A DNA stretch of 64,000 nt from NCBI GenBank assembly GCA_947359465.1, contig OX375873.1:137947916-138011915 (forward strand), in the 5' to 3' direction. The DNA comes from Metellina segmentata (lineage: Eukaryota > Arthropoda > Arachnida > Araneae > Tetragnathidae). The notes beneath the pieces were generated by a model that saw only the letters and a program-made list of their open reading frames with translations, did not search any database and was not told the DNA's origin. This document shows, piece after piece, positions 35,724 to 47,103 of this stretch; the stretch's first letter is position 1; each line of letters starts with the position of its first letter. A program made the translations under genes and the position numbers.

Positions 35724-36451
35724 ATAAGCGTCTTAATCAGGTGGCAATATGTAAAGATCAGGATTGTCTACGTCCTCAAGCTCGTCATTGGATAGGCTGT
35801 TGAAAAATTTCAGTTCGGCTTCCAACTTCAAGAACTTGCAAGGTATCTCTGAAAGATGTAGTTGATACAAAGTGATACCTGTGAAGCACTTGAATAGTCA
35901 ATTTTTATTAGGAATGGTGTATTACATTAAAAAAAATAAGATTAAAACTACAGCCTTCAGCGTATACTATACAGTAGTACTCTGAGATAGAGGACAAAGA
36001 AAATATTTGTGAGAATGAAACTCATTGGTTGAAACCGTAACGACTATGAGTCTTGAAAAAGGAATGTTCTTGGAATGTGATCGTTGCAAAGGTCATTCAA
36101 AACAAGCTCCTCTTTTTTCCTACCCGTAAGTCACACGATACATTTTAACCTACCATTTCACCAAAAGGGAATGCGGTTACTATTCTTGTAAGGTGAATAG
36201 AGTGAAGGAAATCTCAATTGTAAACATTTATAATTGTAACAATGCAATTGCCTTACAACAGAATGTCACGGTTTGCATAGAAAACGGGTATTAGGCACAT
36301 GCAGATACAAAAGTGCCAGCTGGAAGTATGAAAGAATCAGCCACCACATTTATTAAGTCACCCATAGCAGAAGAATTGTGATAATTAAAAAAAAAAGGAG
36401 AGTTTTGACTAAAATTTTGCGAGTTAAAAAAAATCCCCTCAAACACTATAA

Positions 36452-36839
36452 CCCAAACGCCAGTGTTCCCATTTGGGAACATCAAAATTGCTGTAAGAAT
36501 TACTTCTTACAAATGACACTTGGAAATATTTTGTTAATTTGTAAGAGAATATATGTCCCTTGACTACCAAATCACGTCAATAAAAAAAAAATTTAAGTTT
36601 ATTTAAAAAAAATCAAAAACTAAAATTTGCATGACACTTTGAAGATTACAAATTCAGTAAGTTTGACCTAAATTCTATAAAAAAAAAACCTGCAATATTT
36701 TTTGAAAAACAGTGGCATCTAAAATAAATTCATATTATTATGTGGCATTTCGGCAAGTATAAATATTCTAAACAAAAAACTAAGTTATTAAAAAATTTTA
36801 AAAAAAAGTTCCTACTTGGGAACATTGGCAGGTAAAAGG
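36452..36839. mobile_element. 388-bp piggyBac-type MITE
   Basis: The left end CCCAAACGCCAGTGTTCCCA follows ATAA (a mutated TTAA). The right end reads CCTTTTACCTGCCAATGTTC on the opposite strand and is followed by TTAA (36840-36843). Both ends carry the GTTCCCA..TGGGAAC palindrome. AT-rich interior, non-coding. Confidence 0.5.
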
Positions 36840-36843
36840 TTAA

Positions 36844-37901
36844 AGTCTGATCATTTTAAATCCAATTGAGTCCACTCATGTTAGAGGGGCTCAGTCCCGG
36901 AGCTCCTCTAACATGAGTGATAAATGAAAAATATATTGGATATAAGTAACAATTTATAAAATAATAGAATTCTGAAACACGGAAGAAAGCAGTGTGTTTG
37001 ACTTCTGGTCTCAGTACTTTCTCAAAGTTGGTGTCACTGCATTTCAATGCTATCCTCTCCAGTGTCACCTAAGGGAAGTCAAGTATTTCCAGTGAAGAGA
37101 AAGGGTCATTCTTGGAGTTTAACTGAGTGAAAATCTTAAAAATTATTTGTATCATGCCCCTGATTATTTCCATTTCAATATTAAACTTTAATTAAGAAAC
37201 TTTCTAAGCAATTCAAATCTGTATATCATGAAATAAATTGATTTTTACAAATTACTTGGCAACAGTTTTTGAACCTTCAAAACTAATTTAATGAAAAACA
37301 AAATATCTTGTAACAAGAGCATTAGGAAAGATTAAGTACTTGCTTGCAAGTTTTGGTAAGGGTAAGGTCCTGTGATTGCATTAGTTATTTTCATTTCTTC
37401 ATGTGGTTTGCTTATTTCATTCTCTTTGGTTTTGGCTGAAACTGGTTCATTGCACAACCTGCTTTGATTTTTTACTGACTCATTTTCAATGAGTTTTCAG
37501 AAAATGTTTATTCTTGTATCTAGGGTGATACAAGACAAATGGATGTGCTAGCAAAAAGCACGGAAAATAAAAAGTTAAGTTTCATGTAAGGGAATCAGTG
37601 AATGGAAAGAGTATGTTGACAGAGTTCAGGACTATGGAGTTGGTTTACCTACTTTATATTTTAAAATCTATATCATGATGAAAATTTCTAAGCATATTTC
37701 TGTACTTTAAAATTAATTTATTAAACATTGCTGAGTTAATGCTTTTGTTTAGAATAAATTTTATTTAAATGTCACAATAAGAAATACTTTTAAAAATAAA
37801 TGCAATAAAATGTTGAAGAAAATAAATTCTGGAGGAAAACTACATGTGGGAAAACTCAATGAAAAGAATTAAGTAAATATTTTTTTTGAATGAAACAAAA
37901 A

Positions 37902-37937
<36 letters not shown>

Positions 37938-38019
37938 CTCATCTAAAATAGTATAAAAATAAATCTTTCCTAAAAATTATTAATCTTTTAACTTTACTAT
38001 ACAACACAATAGCTCTTAC
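36844..38019. other. Intron 3 next to exon 3, no gene
   Basis: AT-rich. A near-palindrome ATGTTAGAGGAGCTC-type inverted repeat lies at 36876-36922 (CTCATGTTAGAGGGGCTC and GAGCTCCTCTAACATGAG). A 33-base T run lies at 37905-37937. No coding region. Confidence 0.55.
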
Positions 38020-38207
38020 CCTAAAATACTTAGGCACACTTTGCCATTTTTGTAGAGGTTAGGATTAAAACGAACTTTGCCTTCACCAGTTGTCATGATT
38101 TTGATGCGTGGAGGTCGAATGGGATAATCAGGAGGGCAGCGGAGTAATAAGTAAAAAAAACCTCCTTCATAGGGGGTATCAAATGAACCTGTTAGCAATG
38201 CATGGAT
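38020..38207 (-). CDS. UBE2Z: UBE2Z exon 3 (catalytic cysteine)
   Basis: The core E2 exon: 62 codons plus 2 bases. It contains [20 protein letters not shown], the RFNPN motif (UBE2Z proteins carry NPN where most E2s have HPN) and NGKVCLSIL. The Cys in that last motif is the expected ubiquitin thioester site, residue 140 of the assembled frame, codon at about 38036-38034. The acceptor is TTGTAG and the donor is GTAAGAG. The reading frame is intact and strongly conserved, so the gene is under selection. Confidence 0.95.
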
Positions 38208-38961
38208 CTACAACAGAAAAAGGAAATGCAGTTGTAAGAAACATTCAATTTTAATACATATATCCCAACATTTATTATCTATATACTTGTATTTCACAAT
38301 AAATTAACAGTGATTTATTCTGCAATACTTGTTGGAAAGTTTACTCATTTTCTTGGTTTAAAAACATGTACATGTTGAGTGAAATAAAAATGAAGTACAT
38401 GTTGAGTGAAATAAAAATGAAGTACATTCATAAAGTAAAGAATAACCAACTGTTAAAATAATGTAATGGTGTAGTTGGACTAGTACAATGACTGATCTTG
38501 AGCGGCTAAAATGACAGCAAAAGATACTTTGTAAAACTGAATTTCAAGTGTGACATTAAAAATTAAAATATATACAGGTCTACTGTAGTTTGTAGGCATA
38601 TTATGTGCATTTCTCATGCCATAGGACAACTTAACCTATAATAAAGAAATCAAAAGGAAAATGGTAGGTGAATATTTCAAAAATTCTTATTACACCTGGA
38701 ATAAGAATTTTTACATTTGCAACATTCCTAGGTTTTAAAAGTGAGGAGTTGGTTGTTTTGCATTTTACGGTGTAAGGGTTATTAGGGGATGATTGCAAAA
38801 CTTAAGACTAATTCATGGGAGCTTTTGTTCTTGCTCCTCTGAAAAGAGATGCAATCAAAGCAGTGTATAGCAATGCAAAATACTATTCCATTAGGTAATT
38901 TTTAATTAACGTCATACTAGAGCAACACAACGGGCCATTGACGACGACTATTCCATGAGGT

Positions 38962-40330
38962 TAGTGGTTGTCAAACTGTGGCTCTTTAGCCACTTGAGTG
39001 CAGTTCTGCCATGAATCGAATTTGACTTAATGCTGGCAGTAAATATCCCATCGATGATAGGAAGAAGAAAGCAGTTGAACTTCAGAAGAGTCAAGAAAAA
39101 TCAAGTTCTGTATTTAATTATTGGGTGCAATCTTCCAACAATGTTAATACTACAATCTTTATTGTTAGTCAAGAGATTGATACTATACACAGGCAGTGAA
39201 TACATTAAAAGTTGTTTTATAAATGCATCTGAAGAGCTATATTCAGGAAGTTTAAGAACAACGTATAGATTCGTTAAAAAAATTAAAGAGTTACCAATGT
39301 TTGTTAAAACAGAAAATACAGAACAGTTAAAATGTCTTTGAATATAACCAATCAGCAAATTCAATATCTTAAATTGGTTTCAGCTTTATCAATAGTTGTT
39401 CACGAATCTTGTGACATAAATGACATAACGCAAGTTTCACTTTTTGTTCAATTTATTTCGTCTTCGGGTCCTAAAGAAGAACTTTTAGGATTATTGCAAA
39501 TGCTGTCATTAAACATCACATTCCACTTGATAAAATTGTTTAAATTCCAACAGATGGGTTGAAAAGTATGACCGAGTAAGAAAAGGTTTTGTTTCTATTT
39601 TGAAGGAAAAAATTAATGAGACTTGTTTGCCATAGTAACATTCATCAAGAAGTAACATTTCATTCGAGAAAAAATTTGCAGTGTTATGGAATTGGTGATC
39701 AATTTTGTCAACACAATTGTAGCTAAAGCACTTTATCATCTGCTGCATAATAAGGTATGTTGGTTTTCAAGAGGAAACGTTTTAAAATGTTTCACTTCCT
39801 TATTATTTGAAATTAAAGCATTTCTCCTTCACAAGGGTGTTGACTATCGTAAACTAACGGGCAATCAGTGGTTCCAAAAATTTTATTTCATGGCAGACGT
39901 TATGTCTTATCTAAATGATCTTAATCGTAAACTACAGGGGTAAGGAACTCAATTTTTTTTTATGTTGGAAGAAGTCATTTCATTCCAAAACATAGTATCC
40001 CTTTTTGCTCAAGATTTTGAAAGAGAAATATTAATTCATTTTCCAAGCCTGCTGAAACATCACCAAGAAAATAACTTCATAATTGACATTTACTATTTTA
40101 AAACAAATTTTAAAACGAGGGAAGTTTTTCTACAGAGGCTTCAGGAATAGTATGGCTACATTAGCCTTTGTTAAAAAAACCTCAGTGCTGATGTAACATA
40201 ATTGAATTTTCTCCCTTTAATATTGACATTTGCGCTTTTGAAATGCAATTACTGAAGTTAAAGAACAGAGTTATGGAACTCCAAATTTGAGCGCCTAATA
40301 CCGATATGAAAAATTTTAGAAAAATAAATA
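38962..40330 (+). pseudogene. hAT transposase remnant (GTF2IRD2/ZBED-like type)
   Basis: The left end AGTGGTTGTCAAACTGTGGC resembles Charlie-type hAT ends. Downstream frames include ..LILYTGSEYIKSCFINASEE (39180), ..LVSALSIVVHESCDINDI (39365), HNKVCWFSRGNVLKCF (39745; the conserved VRWLSRG-like block) and ADVMSYLNDLNRKLQG (39890), in the order of hAT transposase-derived proteins. At least four frame breaks. No right end identified. Lies in UBE2Z intron 2, antisense. Confidence 0.7.
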
Positions 40331-41138
40331 GGATTTAACTTTACGCTACATCGAGAAAACAAAGAACCGGCACTGCATACTTCTCGCATATCATTATTTC
40401 AATCTACCGTTTGTGATTCATTTGAAGCTGTAACTCACAAAATTCAAGACATTTAGCTCTTGCACAATCAATAAATGAATCATACGACAGTAACAAAAGG
40501 AAAGCATGATCCAGTAAACCACATTTTTGTTAGGACACCTATCTCATCTCGATACATGAACGAAGACTATATAACCATTTCAGCTTAGAGTCGAATTTTA
40601 ATTTCATTAGGTGGTTATTCTAATACAATCTTTCTTTGTGAAGAATATTTCTTTCTTGACGAAATGGTATTGCCTCTTGGCAAATCCCAAATCATAAAAC
40701 CCATTGCACTAACAAATGAAATAGCTCACCAAATGCAAAAGGCTGGAATTGAAACAAATATTGCCAAGAAATAGGGAAAAATGTGCCTAATTGACACAGA
40801 AGTTTGTTGGTATGGCTATTATGGTAAAGTACAAATATTTCTCACTAGAGAAATGCTTTTTGATTCATTTAAGTTTTTATAAACTATATTTTAAGACTGT
40901 GCTATTGAACTACTGCTACATTGAAACAAGCTACATTAGACTTTGCAATTTTTCCCAAAAATAATTTTAAAGTCCTAGATACAATTGTAGCAACTATCAG
41001 GCATACACATTTTTGACTAGAATACCACTACAGATCAAGATATTTTGCATTTCTATAGGTTATCACTCATTTAAGACATTATGAACATCAAACTCCCTAA
41101 AGTAGATATGTTACAAGCATAAGAAAACTGGATATTAC
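40331..41138. other. Intron, unrecognised
   Basis: Possible further decayed transposon sequence. Short stretches such as LPLGKSQIIKPIALTNEIAH near 40670 are readable, but no family is recognised. Confidence 0.3.
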
Positions 41139-41211
41139 CAGTGTCATATCGCTTTTATCTGGTACTATAAACATGCCTGGAGGTGGTTCAGTGTATATTG
41201 TCATGATATCC
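41139..41211 (-). CDS. UBE2Z: UBE2Z exon 2
   Basis: This 73-nt exon sits behind a pyrimidine-rich acceptor (CTTTTCAG) and before the donor GTAATATC. Its first base completes the Arg codon left open by exon 1; 24 codons follow and end in phase 0. They read [18 protein letters not shown] and then KSDMTL, matching the strand 1-2 region of UBE2Z. Its short length explains why no ORF scan would pick it up. Confidence 0.92.
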
Positions 41212-41511
41212 CTGAAAAGAGAAAAATATTGCATTACCTCAAAAGTTCAATAAATGAGGTTAAAAGGTAGAGATATGCATCAAATTAAAAGTGAACTTAC
41301 AACGGAAAAATGTAACTTTCAGTTTCCAAAAAATTGAAAATATGTAATAAATGTATTCCATTTTAAAACTGAGAAGTTTCAGAGACACAATTCACTTAAA
41401 TTTTTCCCCATTGATACTTTACAGGTGTTAGGTTTTCAGAACCCCAGACAAATAACATCCTACAATTTGTTGACCTAAAAATGTAACTTAAGTTCAATTG
41501 TTACTTTGGAC

Positions 41512-42060
41512 CAGTGTTCCTCAAAGGGTGTGCCCTGGTTACACTGGGTGACATGCCTATGTGCACACTATGAAATCAAAGATAAATATGTGTGTGTGGA
41601 TATAAAAATGAATTTTTGCAGCAGATCATTATTATTATCCTGTTAAGAGCAGAGAAAATGTGCAGAGCAGCAAAGAACAATAGCAAGAAGGTTTTATACA
41701 TATAGTAAACTTGTTCCAACAAGCTTTGTACTGATGCGTACTCAGTAGTAATCGATTGTGCAAGTGGAAGTGTTGTGATTAATAGTGCAAAGTACTACAC
41801 TCATACAAAATGGAACGATGATCAATGTGATTCCAGAAATGACCTCAGCTAAAGTGTAGGAAACAGTTCTAGTAAGCGAGTCAAAGCATGGTTTACTTGC
41901 AAATACAATGAAAGTTATTTATGCTTTAGTTTCTACTTGGACTGGCAACATTGATCATACTTTGCCGCTATGTTTTGTATACAAATTTAAAATGAATCAT
42001 TGGTTCCTACTAAACTGAGCACTCTCATTTACAAGGCAAAGCTATAAGTTATTTTAAAGA
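41512..42060. other. Intron with a possible hAT end
   Basis: CAGTGTTCCTCAAAGGGTGT at 41512 has the form of a Charlie-type hAT end. No partner end or coding remnant was found. Confidence 0.25.
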
Positions 42061-42501
42061 CTAGGGGGCCAGCTCCCTACTCGCCAACGCTCGCCGACCC
42101 CCAGAGGATTACTTTGCAATCCTCATTGGTTCACTTCGCTCGCATCAATAAAGACATTTTTTTCAGAAAATGATAATACAAAAAAATATTTGTTGTACAA
42201 CAGAAAAATTCTACAGTACCTCCAGAATCAGAACTCTAACAATTTGGAATTCAAATGAAAACTTTGAGCAAATTTTGATTCGAAATGTGAGCGCTGCTTT
42301 GGAAATCGAATATCCATCATGTCGTTTATAAGCTACAACAGTTCGACTAATATAAATTTTGTACCAATAAAATTTTATTCGATAATGCTTTGAATTCAAT
42401 TGATGCGCGAGACTTCATGCTAAACAAACAATCGTACAGTGTTGCCAAAATGCGTTAACATATAACGTAACTTTTTTTTTGTCACGCAAGAGAATAATAT
42501 A

Positions 42502-44004
42502 CAGGGTGGTCCCGAATTCATGGTACAAACTTTAATGGTAGGTACAGGACATTGTAACAATGATTTATTGTATAGGAATGTATAGTCGCAAGTGACGCGG
42601 TGAGGCGTAAACAGGGGAAATAAAAGGAAAGAGAAATGGAGTGATCGGTTGGTATCATTGCCGGTAGAGGGCAGTAGATGTCTAGCCGCTGTTGAACATG
42701 ATGCATCGCAGTAGGGAAAAGCGCCATTCACAATTGTGCTGCCGTAGACGATGGGTGACTTTACGTATGCAGAAAAAGCAGACATGCATTACATGTACGG
42801 CCGTGCAAATGGTAACGGCAGAGCTGCGTTACGAATGTATCGCGCGGAGTATCCTGATCGATGAATGCCGGATCATAGAATTTTTCAACGGTTACATCGT
42901 CAACTTTGTGAAACAGGTGCGTTCGACGTCAACAGACATGGCGCTGGTCGAGTAAGAGCTGTACGCACTCCAAGGCTGGAAGAAAGCATCTTGAACATTG
43001 TGGCTGATAGACCCGAGTCAAGCACAAGAACTGTTGCGCGTGACGTAGGTGTGAGTCATCAGACTGTATGCAGAGTGTTAAACGAAAATCGCTTACACCC
43101 CTTCCATTTTCAGAAAGTACAAGCATTGAATCCGGCAGATTATCCTCGCCGCGTGAACTTCTGCCTGTGGGTGATGCAGCAATGTGCGTTGCAGCCGGAT
43201 TTCGTAGATTATGTGCTATTTACAGATGAAGCGACATTTTCACGCGAGGGTGTCTTTAATGCGCACAATTCCCATGTGTGGGCAACCGATAATCCACATG
43301 CAACGCGTCGACATGCGTTTCAACAACGTTTCAGTATTAATGTGTGGGCTGGTATTGTGAACGACTTTTTGATTGGCCCATACTTACTACCCACGCGGCT
43401 CACTGGCGGAAGCTATCTTATTTTTCTGAAAGAAGTGTTACCACAACTGCTGCATGATGTTCCGATCGCCATTCGTAACCGCATGTGGTTTCAGCACGAT
43501 GGGGCGCCAGCACACTTCAGCATTGATGTACGGAATTACCTTAATGCCACGTTTGGTACTCGATGGATTGGGCGTGGTGGACCAGTCCCTTGGCCACCCC
43601 GATCTCCCGATTTATCGAGCCTCGATTACTTTTTATGGGGACATCTAAAGCATCTTGTTTATGAGACTCCAGTTGACTCAGATGAGGATCTCGTCGCTCG
43701 CTTATCTGTAGCTGCTGCAGGTGTGCGTGAAATACCAGGCATCTTTGAACGTGTACGCCAATCGCTCCACCGACGCTGTCAAGCATGTATCGATACTGGT
43801 GGACGCAATTTTGAACAATTACTGTAAACATGACACTTGTCAACAACGCTTTCAATAAAATCTTTGTTTTTCCTTTCGGCCGTTATTTCCCCTGTTTTCG
43901 CCTCACCGCGTCACTTGCGACTATACATTCCTATACAATAAATCATTGTTACAATGTCCTGTACCTACCATTAAAGTTTGTACCATGAATTCGGGACCAC
44001 CTTG
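42502..44004 (+). mobile_element. Mariner-like (IS630-Tc1-mariner) element, nearly intact
   Basis: 1,503 bp with TA on both sides (42500-42501 and 44005-44006). The terminal inverted repeats are unusually long at 122 bp (42502-42623 and 43883-44004), and I count only about two mismatches. A single transposase frame fills the middle. The near identity of the ends points to a young insertion. Confidence 0.9.
42751..43827 (+). pseudogene. Mariner-like transposase, one in-frame stop
   Basis: Start ATG at 42751 (MGDFTYAEKADMHYMYGRAN). A TGA at 42862-42864 interrupts codon 38; the frame is then open to the TAA at 43827, 359 codons in all counting stops. N-terminal HTH (..TRTVARDVGVSHQTVCRVL). Catalytic acids: LFTDEATF, QHDGAPAH and PRSPDLSSLDYFLWG, with 36 residues between the second and third Asp, so a DD36D-type spacing rather than the classic mariner DD34D. 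An alternative start at 42865 avoids the stop but loses the first part of the DNA-binding domain. Cuts and pastes its own element in the nucleus if active; the stop probably inactivates it. Confidence 0.88.
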
Positions 44005-44278
44005 TATATCGATTGTTAGAACAGCAGACTAAAGCAGCACTCTTTATGCGAGACTTCGTAGTAAACAAAATATTGTACAGTGTTGCCAAAAGCGATAACA
44101 AAAAATGTCTCTTTTGTGTGCCATGTAAGAGAATTATATATATATATAGATCGTTAGAACAGCAGACTAAAGCAGCACTCTTTCGAACGTGTAATGACAG
44201 TTTCTGAAAAAGTTCAAATTGCTTCTAACGAGGTTTCTGAACTGATAGCAAAAAATATGATAGCTAATAATTTGCATA

Positions 44279-44625
44279 TCTCTACTATTATAAAAGAAAG
44301 TGCTTGTTTGTTTGGGGCAGCAAAATCTCGACGATTCTATGGCACTTACAGCAATGAGATTTGGCACACAGGTAGTAAGAACTATTTTTGGGTTGCGGCA
44401 AATTTAAAAATTCCACCAAGAAGATTTTAAAATGAATTTCATAGTTTTATTCTCCATTGGTTTTTTAAACGCAGAGAACTTTTTCCACTCATGCGACCTT
44501 GCAGTCAGAGTTTGGAATCATGGCAAATTTTTTTCATCCGCAAAACGCAAAGCTTGGCTTGCGTTTTGCGGATGAAAAATGATGTTATGCTTGACATATA
44601 ACATGACTAGCCACGCAGTGGCTAG
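44279..44625 (+). mobile_element. 347-bp non-autonomous Helitron
   Basis: It starts TCTCTACTATTATAAAAGAA after A44278 and ends CTAG at 44622-44625 before T, fitting the A/T rule. It shares its 5' 130 bases with the minus-strand Helitron at 52642-53251 (GGCAGCAAAATCTCGACGAT, GAGATTTGGCACACAGGTAG). The 3' part holds two strong hairpins (44530-44579 and 44584-44648); the second runs past the element border. Confidence 0.75.
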
Positions 44626-44648
44626 TCATGTTATATGTCAAGCATAAC
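44530..44648. repeat. Two adjacent perfect hairpins
   Basis: Hairpin 1: 21-bp arms 44530-44550 and 44559-44579 (TTTTTCATCCGCAAAACGCA.. and its complement), 8-nt loop. Hairpin 2: 31-bp perfect arms 44584-44614 and 44618-44648 with a 3-nt loop GCA, centred on the Helitron end motif CTAGCCACGCAGTGGCTAG. Confidence 0.9.
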
Positions 44649-46930
44649 AACTGTCACCTCTCCCAGGAGTGCTTCAGTGACTTTGAAGTCCCTCTTAGAG
44701 AGATCTCCAGATCCGTCTCACATTGTCTGGGTAGATAGGGACAAAAAGAAGTTTTTTCACATGTTCTTTAAAAAGAACGGGATTAGAATGTTCTCACTTC
44801 CGAAACAGCTTTTCTTCCAACAGTTCTTAAACTCACTCCGTTTCGTATTGAATTATTCACTGCTGTGTCGATAAACTGCTTCCTACTCTCAAGCTGTGCT
44901 GACCCTGTTCCTGCTTGAAACTACTTTCTGTTTGGTAATTGATTCCTGCTCTCAAGGACCTTTATAAGGATGTTAGTGCTATTTCTGCTTGAAACTATAG
45001 GCGTAGACAAAATAATAGGAACACACATTTCTAAATGCATAGTAATTAGACATTCCAATACAGCCATGCCAGTTTACACATTACAGTTTCAAGCATTCAT
45101 TGTTATATAAATTACTTTGTTCCTCATAATATTCGCTATGCAAAAACACAATGCAGATATAACTTTCAATTTGATGTTTCAGGAATTCATAAAGGTGATT
45201 TTCAAGAATGTTGCATTTCTAACCTTTTTAATAGATATTTTAATCAATATTATAGGGAGCACAAGGTAACAGCTAACAACAATTCTACATTAAAATTCCG
45301 ATATTCTTATCAGAACATGAAGTTTTTATAAAGCAGGTTTTTGTGGTATAGATCTATGAATAACACCAATAATATAAACACCAATCAATTTCAATCAAAT
45401 ACAAACCATGATATTTAAATATTGGCATGCCTGATGTATTTTCAATGGAAAATAAAAATATCTTAAATTAACTGGTTGCATTAATTGCATAAACAAAAGC
45501 ACCCCCCCCAATAGGGCCCAAATAACAATAACTAAATTTAAAAGTAATTAAAAATAAGGTGAAATTTTGTTTACTTGTACATTGGCCTAAACAAGGAAAT
45601 GCAGTAACATGAAAAATATTCATTTCCATGAAGGATGGAAAAGGATTGGATATGAAATTTTCTAATCTTAAAAAAATTACAGCAGTTTCAGTATGTTTTT
45701 TCAACTGAACACTGATGTCAGTTGGGATGTTTATTTTGTGCAACCCATATTTATATTGTTTGCTCAATTTGCTTGCTCCCTTGCTCGCACATTTTTTCCA
45801 TTTTTAGTTGAGTTTCTTTTAAAACAAGTTGAAGTTATAGCCTTGATGCAATTTGAACTTTTGTTGCCAAGACACAGGACAAGTAACAAAAGGCTGAAAA
45901 GAACGCTGCATGGCATTGTTATTTGGACAAAGCTTCAATTGGAATTTTTTTATTGTTATAAGCTGTTAACTTAGCAGTTTTTTTGTAAAAAGAGAGCACA
46001 GGTCAATGTCATCTAATGGTGACTGCCATTACATGATCCAATAAGATTTTCCAAAATAATTCGACTGTTTGCAGGAATAAAAGATGAAAATACTACGTAG
46101 TGGTTGGCATCTGATGGATTCATAAACAATTAACTATTGGACTTGGCATCATGTAAGATGTACCCATCTCGCAAAACAGATAGATTAAACTAGGGTGTGT
46201 TACTATTATTTGAGGATCTTGATTAGAAGAAATCAGTGAGGGGCAGAGATAGGGTACTTGGGTTCCCAACTGGAATCACAATCTGGTCACATCTATTGAA
46301 AAGAGTAAATGCCAGTAAGGACAACAGATATGCTAATCTGTTCATTTGGTAATGAAAGATATAAAAATGAGAGGGCTTGGTTTTATGGCATTAGAGCCAT
46401 GCTTTGCCAAACACAAGACAGACACTGTCTAACAATGGACATACACATAAGGAAAGGTTTTACTGACACAGAAGAGAGAACCACACCCAGCAAAAAAATG
46501 AAGAAAATCCTAGTAAATATGGTACCCAAAAATATTTATGGAACAATTATAAATTAAATCTGCGATTTGTTTCATAAATATACTTTACCTGGTCAATTAT
46601 CGACTGGTTTACTAAAGTTTATGTGGATAAATGCTTACAAATGCAAATATTTGTTGGAATATTTTCCAAGCACAAGTAATAATTGAACCAATGGAGATAT
46701 ATATGGAGGAAAAACATTTATTCGCTTAAGTTTTAAAATTACATACATTTAGGAATCGAAACAAAAAATGTATTGCTTACTGCGGGATTGGTATTCATTA
46801 AATACGATATGGTTTAAGACGTAGCAACATTTTTTTATACCACTTCGAACTATTCCAGAGAAATTACTGCACATTTGTTTGAAGAAATACTAATGGGACA
46901 GAAGTACTATTTGAGATAATCGTTAAATAC
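44649..46930. other. UBE2Z intron 1, no gene recognised
   Basis: AT-rich. GGCGTAGACAAAATAATAGG at 45001 resembles a Tc1-type terminal repeat, without a partner. The frames at 45468, 45693 and 46309 carry no motif that I know. Confidence 0.4.
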
Positions 46931-47103
46931 CTTTTAATACGCAACAAGCACTGTGGGGTAGGGGTCTCTTTGCCCCAATCTACACTCATTGTTGGATCCC
47001 ATCGTATGCCTTCTGAGAACCCAAATGAAGCATTCAAAACGGTAGTTGAAGAACCAGAAACATTGACGACCATCACGTCATTTTCTTCAGTACTCTCAGC
47101 CAT
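46931..47103 (-). CDS. UBE2Z: UBE2Z exon 1 (start codon, N-terminus)
   Basis: The ATG at 47103 begins MAESTEEN; an in-frame TTG just upstream is not needed. The exon codes a short acidic/Ser-rich leader, then the family signature WDPTMSVDWGKETPTPQCLL followed by RIKR, the start of the E2 fold (helix 1). It ends two bases into an Arg codon, followed by the donor GTATTT. Similarity to the vertebrate WDPTLSSDW block is clear. The first ATG is chosen because it leads directly into conserved sequence and the upstream region has no other in-frame ATG before a stop that I could see. Confidence 0.9.

Larger units (their letters stand above)
42061..44150 (-). mobile_element. Non-autonomous Helitron carrying a mariner-like element
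   Basis: On the minus strand it starts TCTATATATATATATAATTC at 44150 after an A. It ends CTAG at 42064-42061 before a T, with a hairpin-forming GGGAGCTGGCCCCC next to the end and GCGAGC-rich palindromic text like the Helitron at 5501. Without the 1.5-kb mariner-like insertion it is about 585 bp. Its 5' part is duplicated in tandem (about 42410-42500 and 44043-44150). Confidence 0.65.
3760..47103 (-). other. UBE2Z: UBE2Z gene, six exons seen, 3' end outside window
   Basis: Gene-level entry. Six exons were placed by hand from similarity to the UBE2Z family and from GT/AG junctions. All junction phases agree and give 254 uninterrupted codons. UBE2Z is a cytosolic/nuclear class of E2 that accepts ubiquitin (and FAT10) from the E1 enzyme UBA6 and passes it to substrates. 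The N-terminal part is short (about 35 residues before the conserved WDPT block) compared with the Ala/Gly-rich extension of about 80 residues in the human protein. The last human exon (the DPFG...RGHFDYQ region) was not found left of 3760 and is expected beyond position 1. Introns, in order from the start codon: 5.7, 2.9, 17.5, 3.3, 13.2 and more than 3.7 kb. They are filled with transposons, but no coding exon is hit. Confidence 0.92.

Noticed and set aside
46309..46557. 82-codon plus-strand frame in UBE2Z intron 1
   Set aside because: No start context, domain or repeat support; chance frame in AT-rich DNA.
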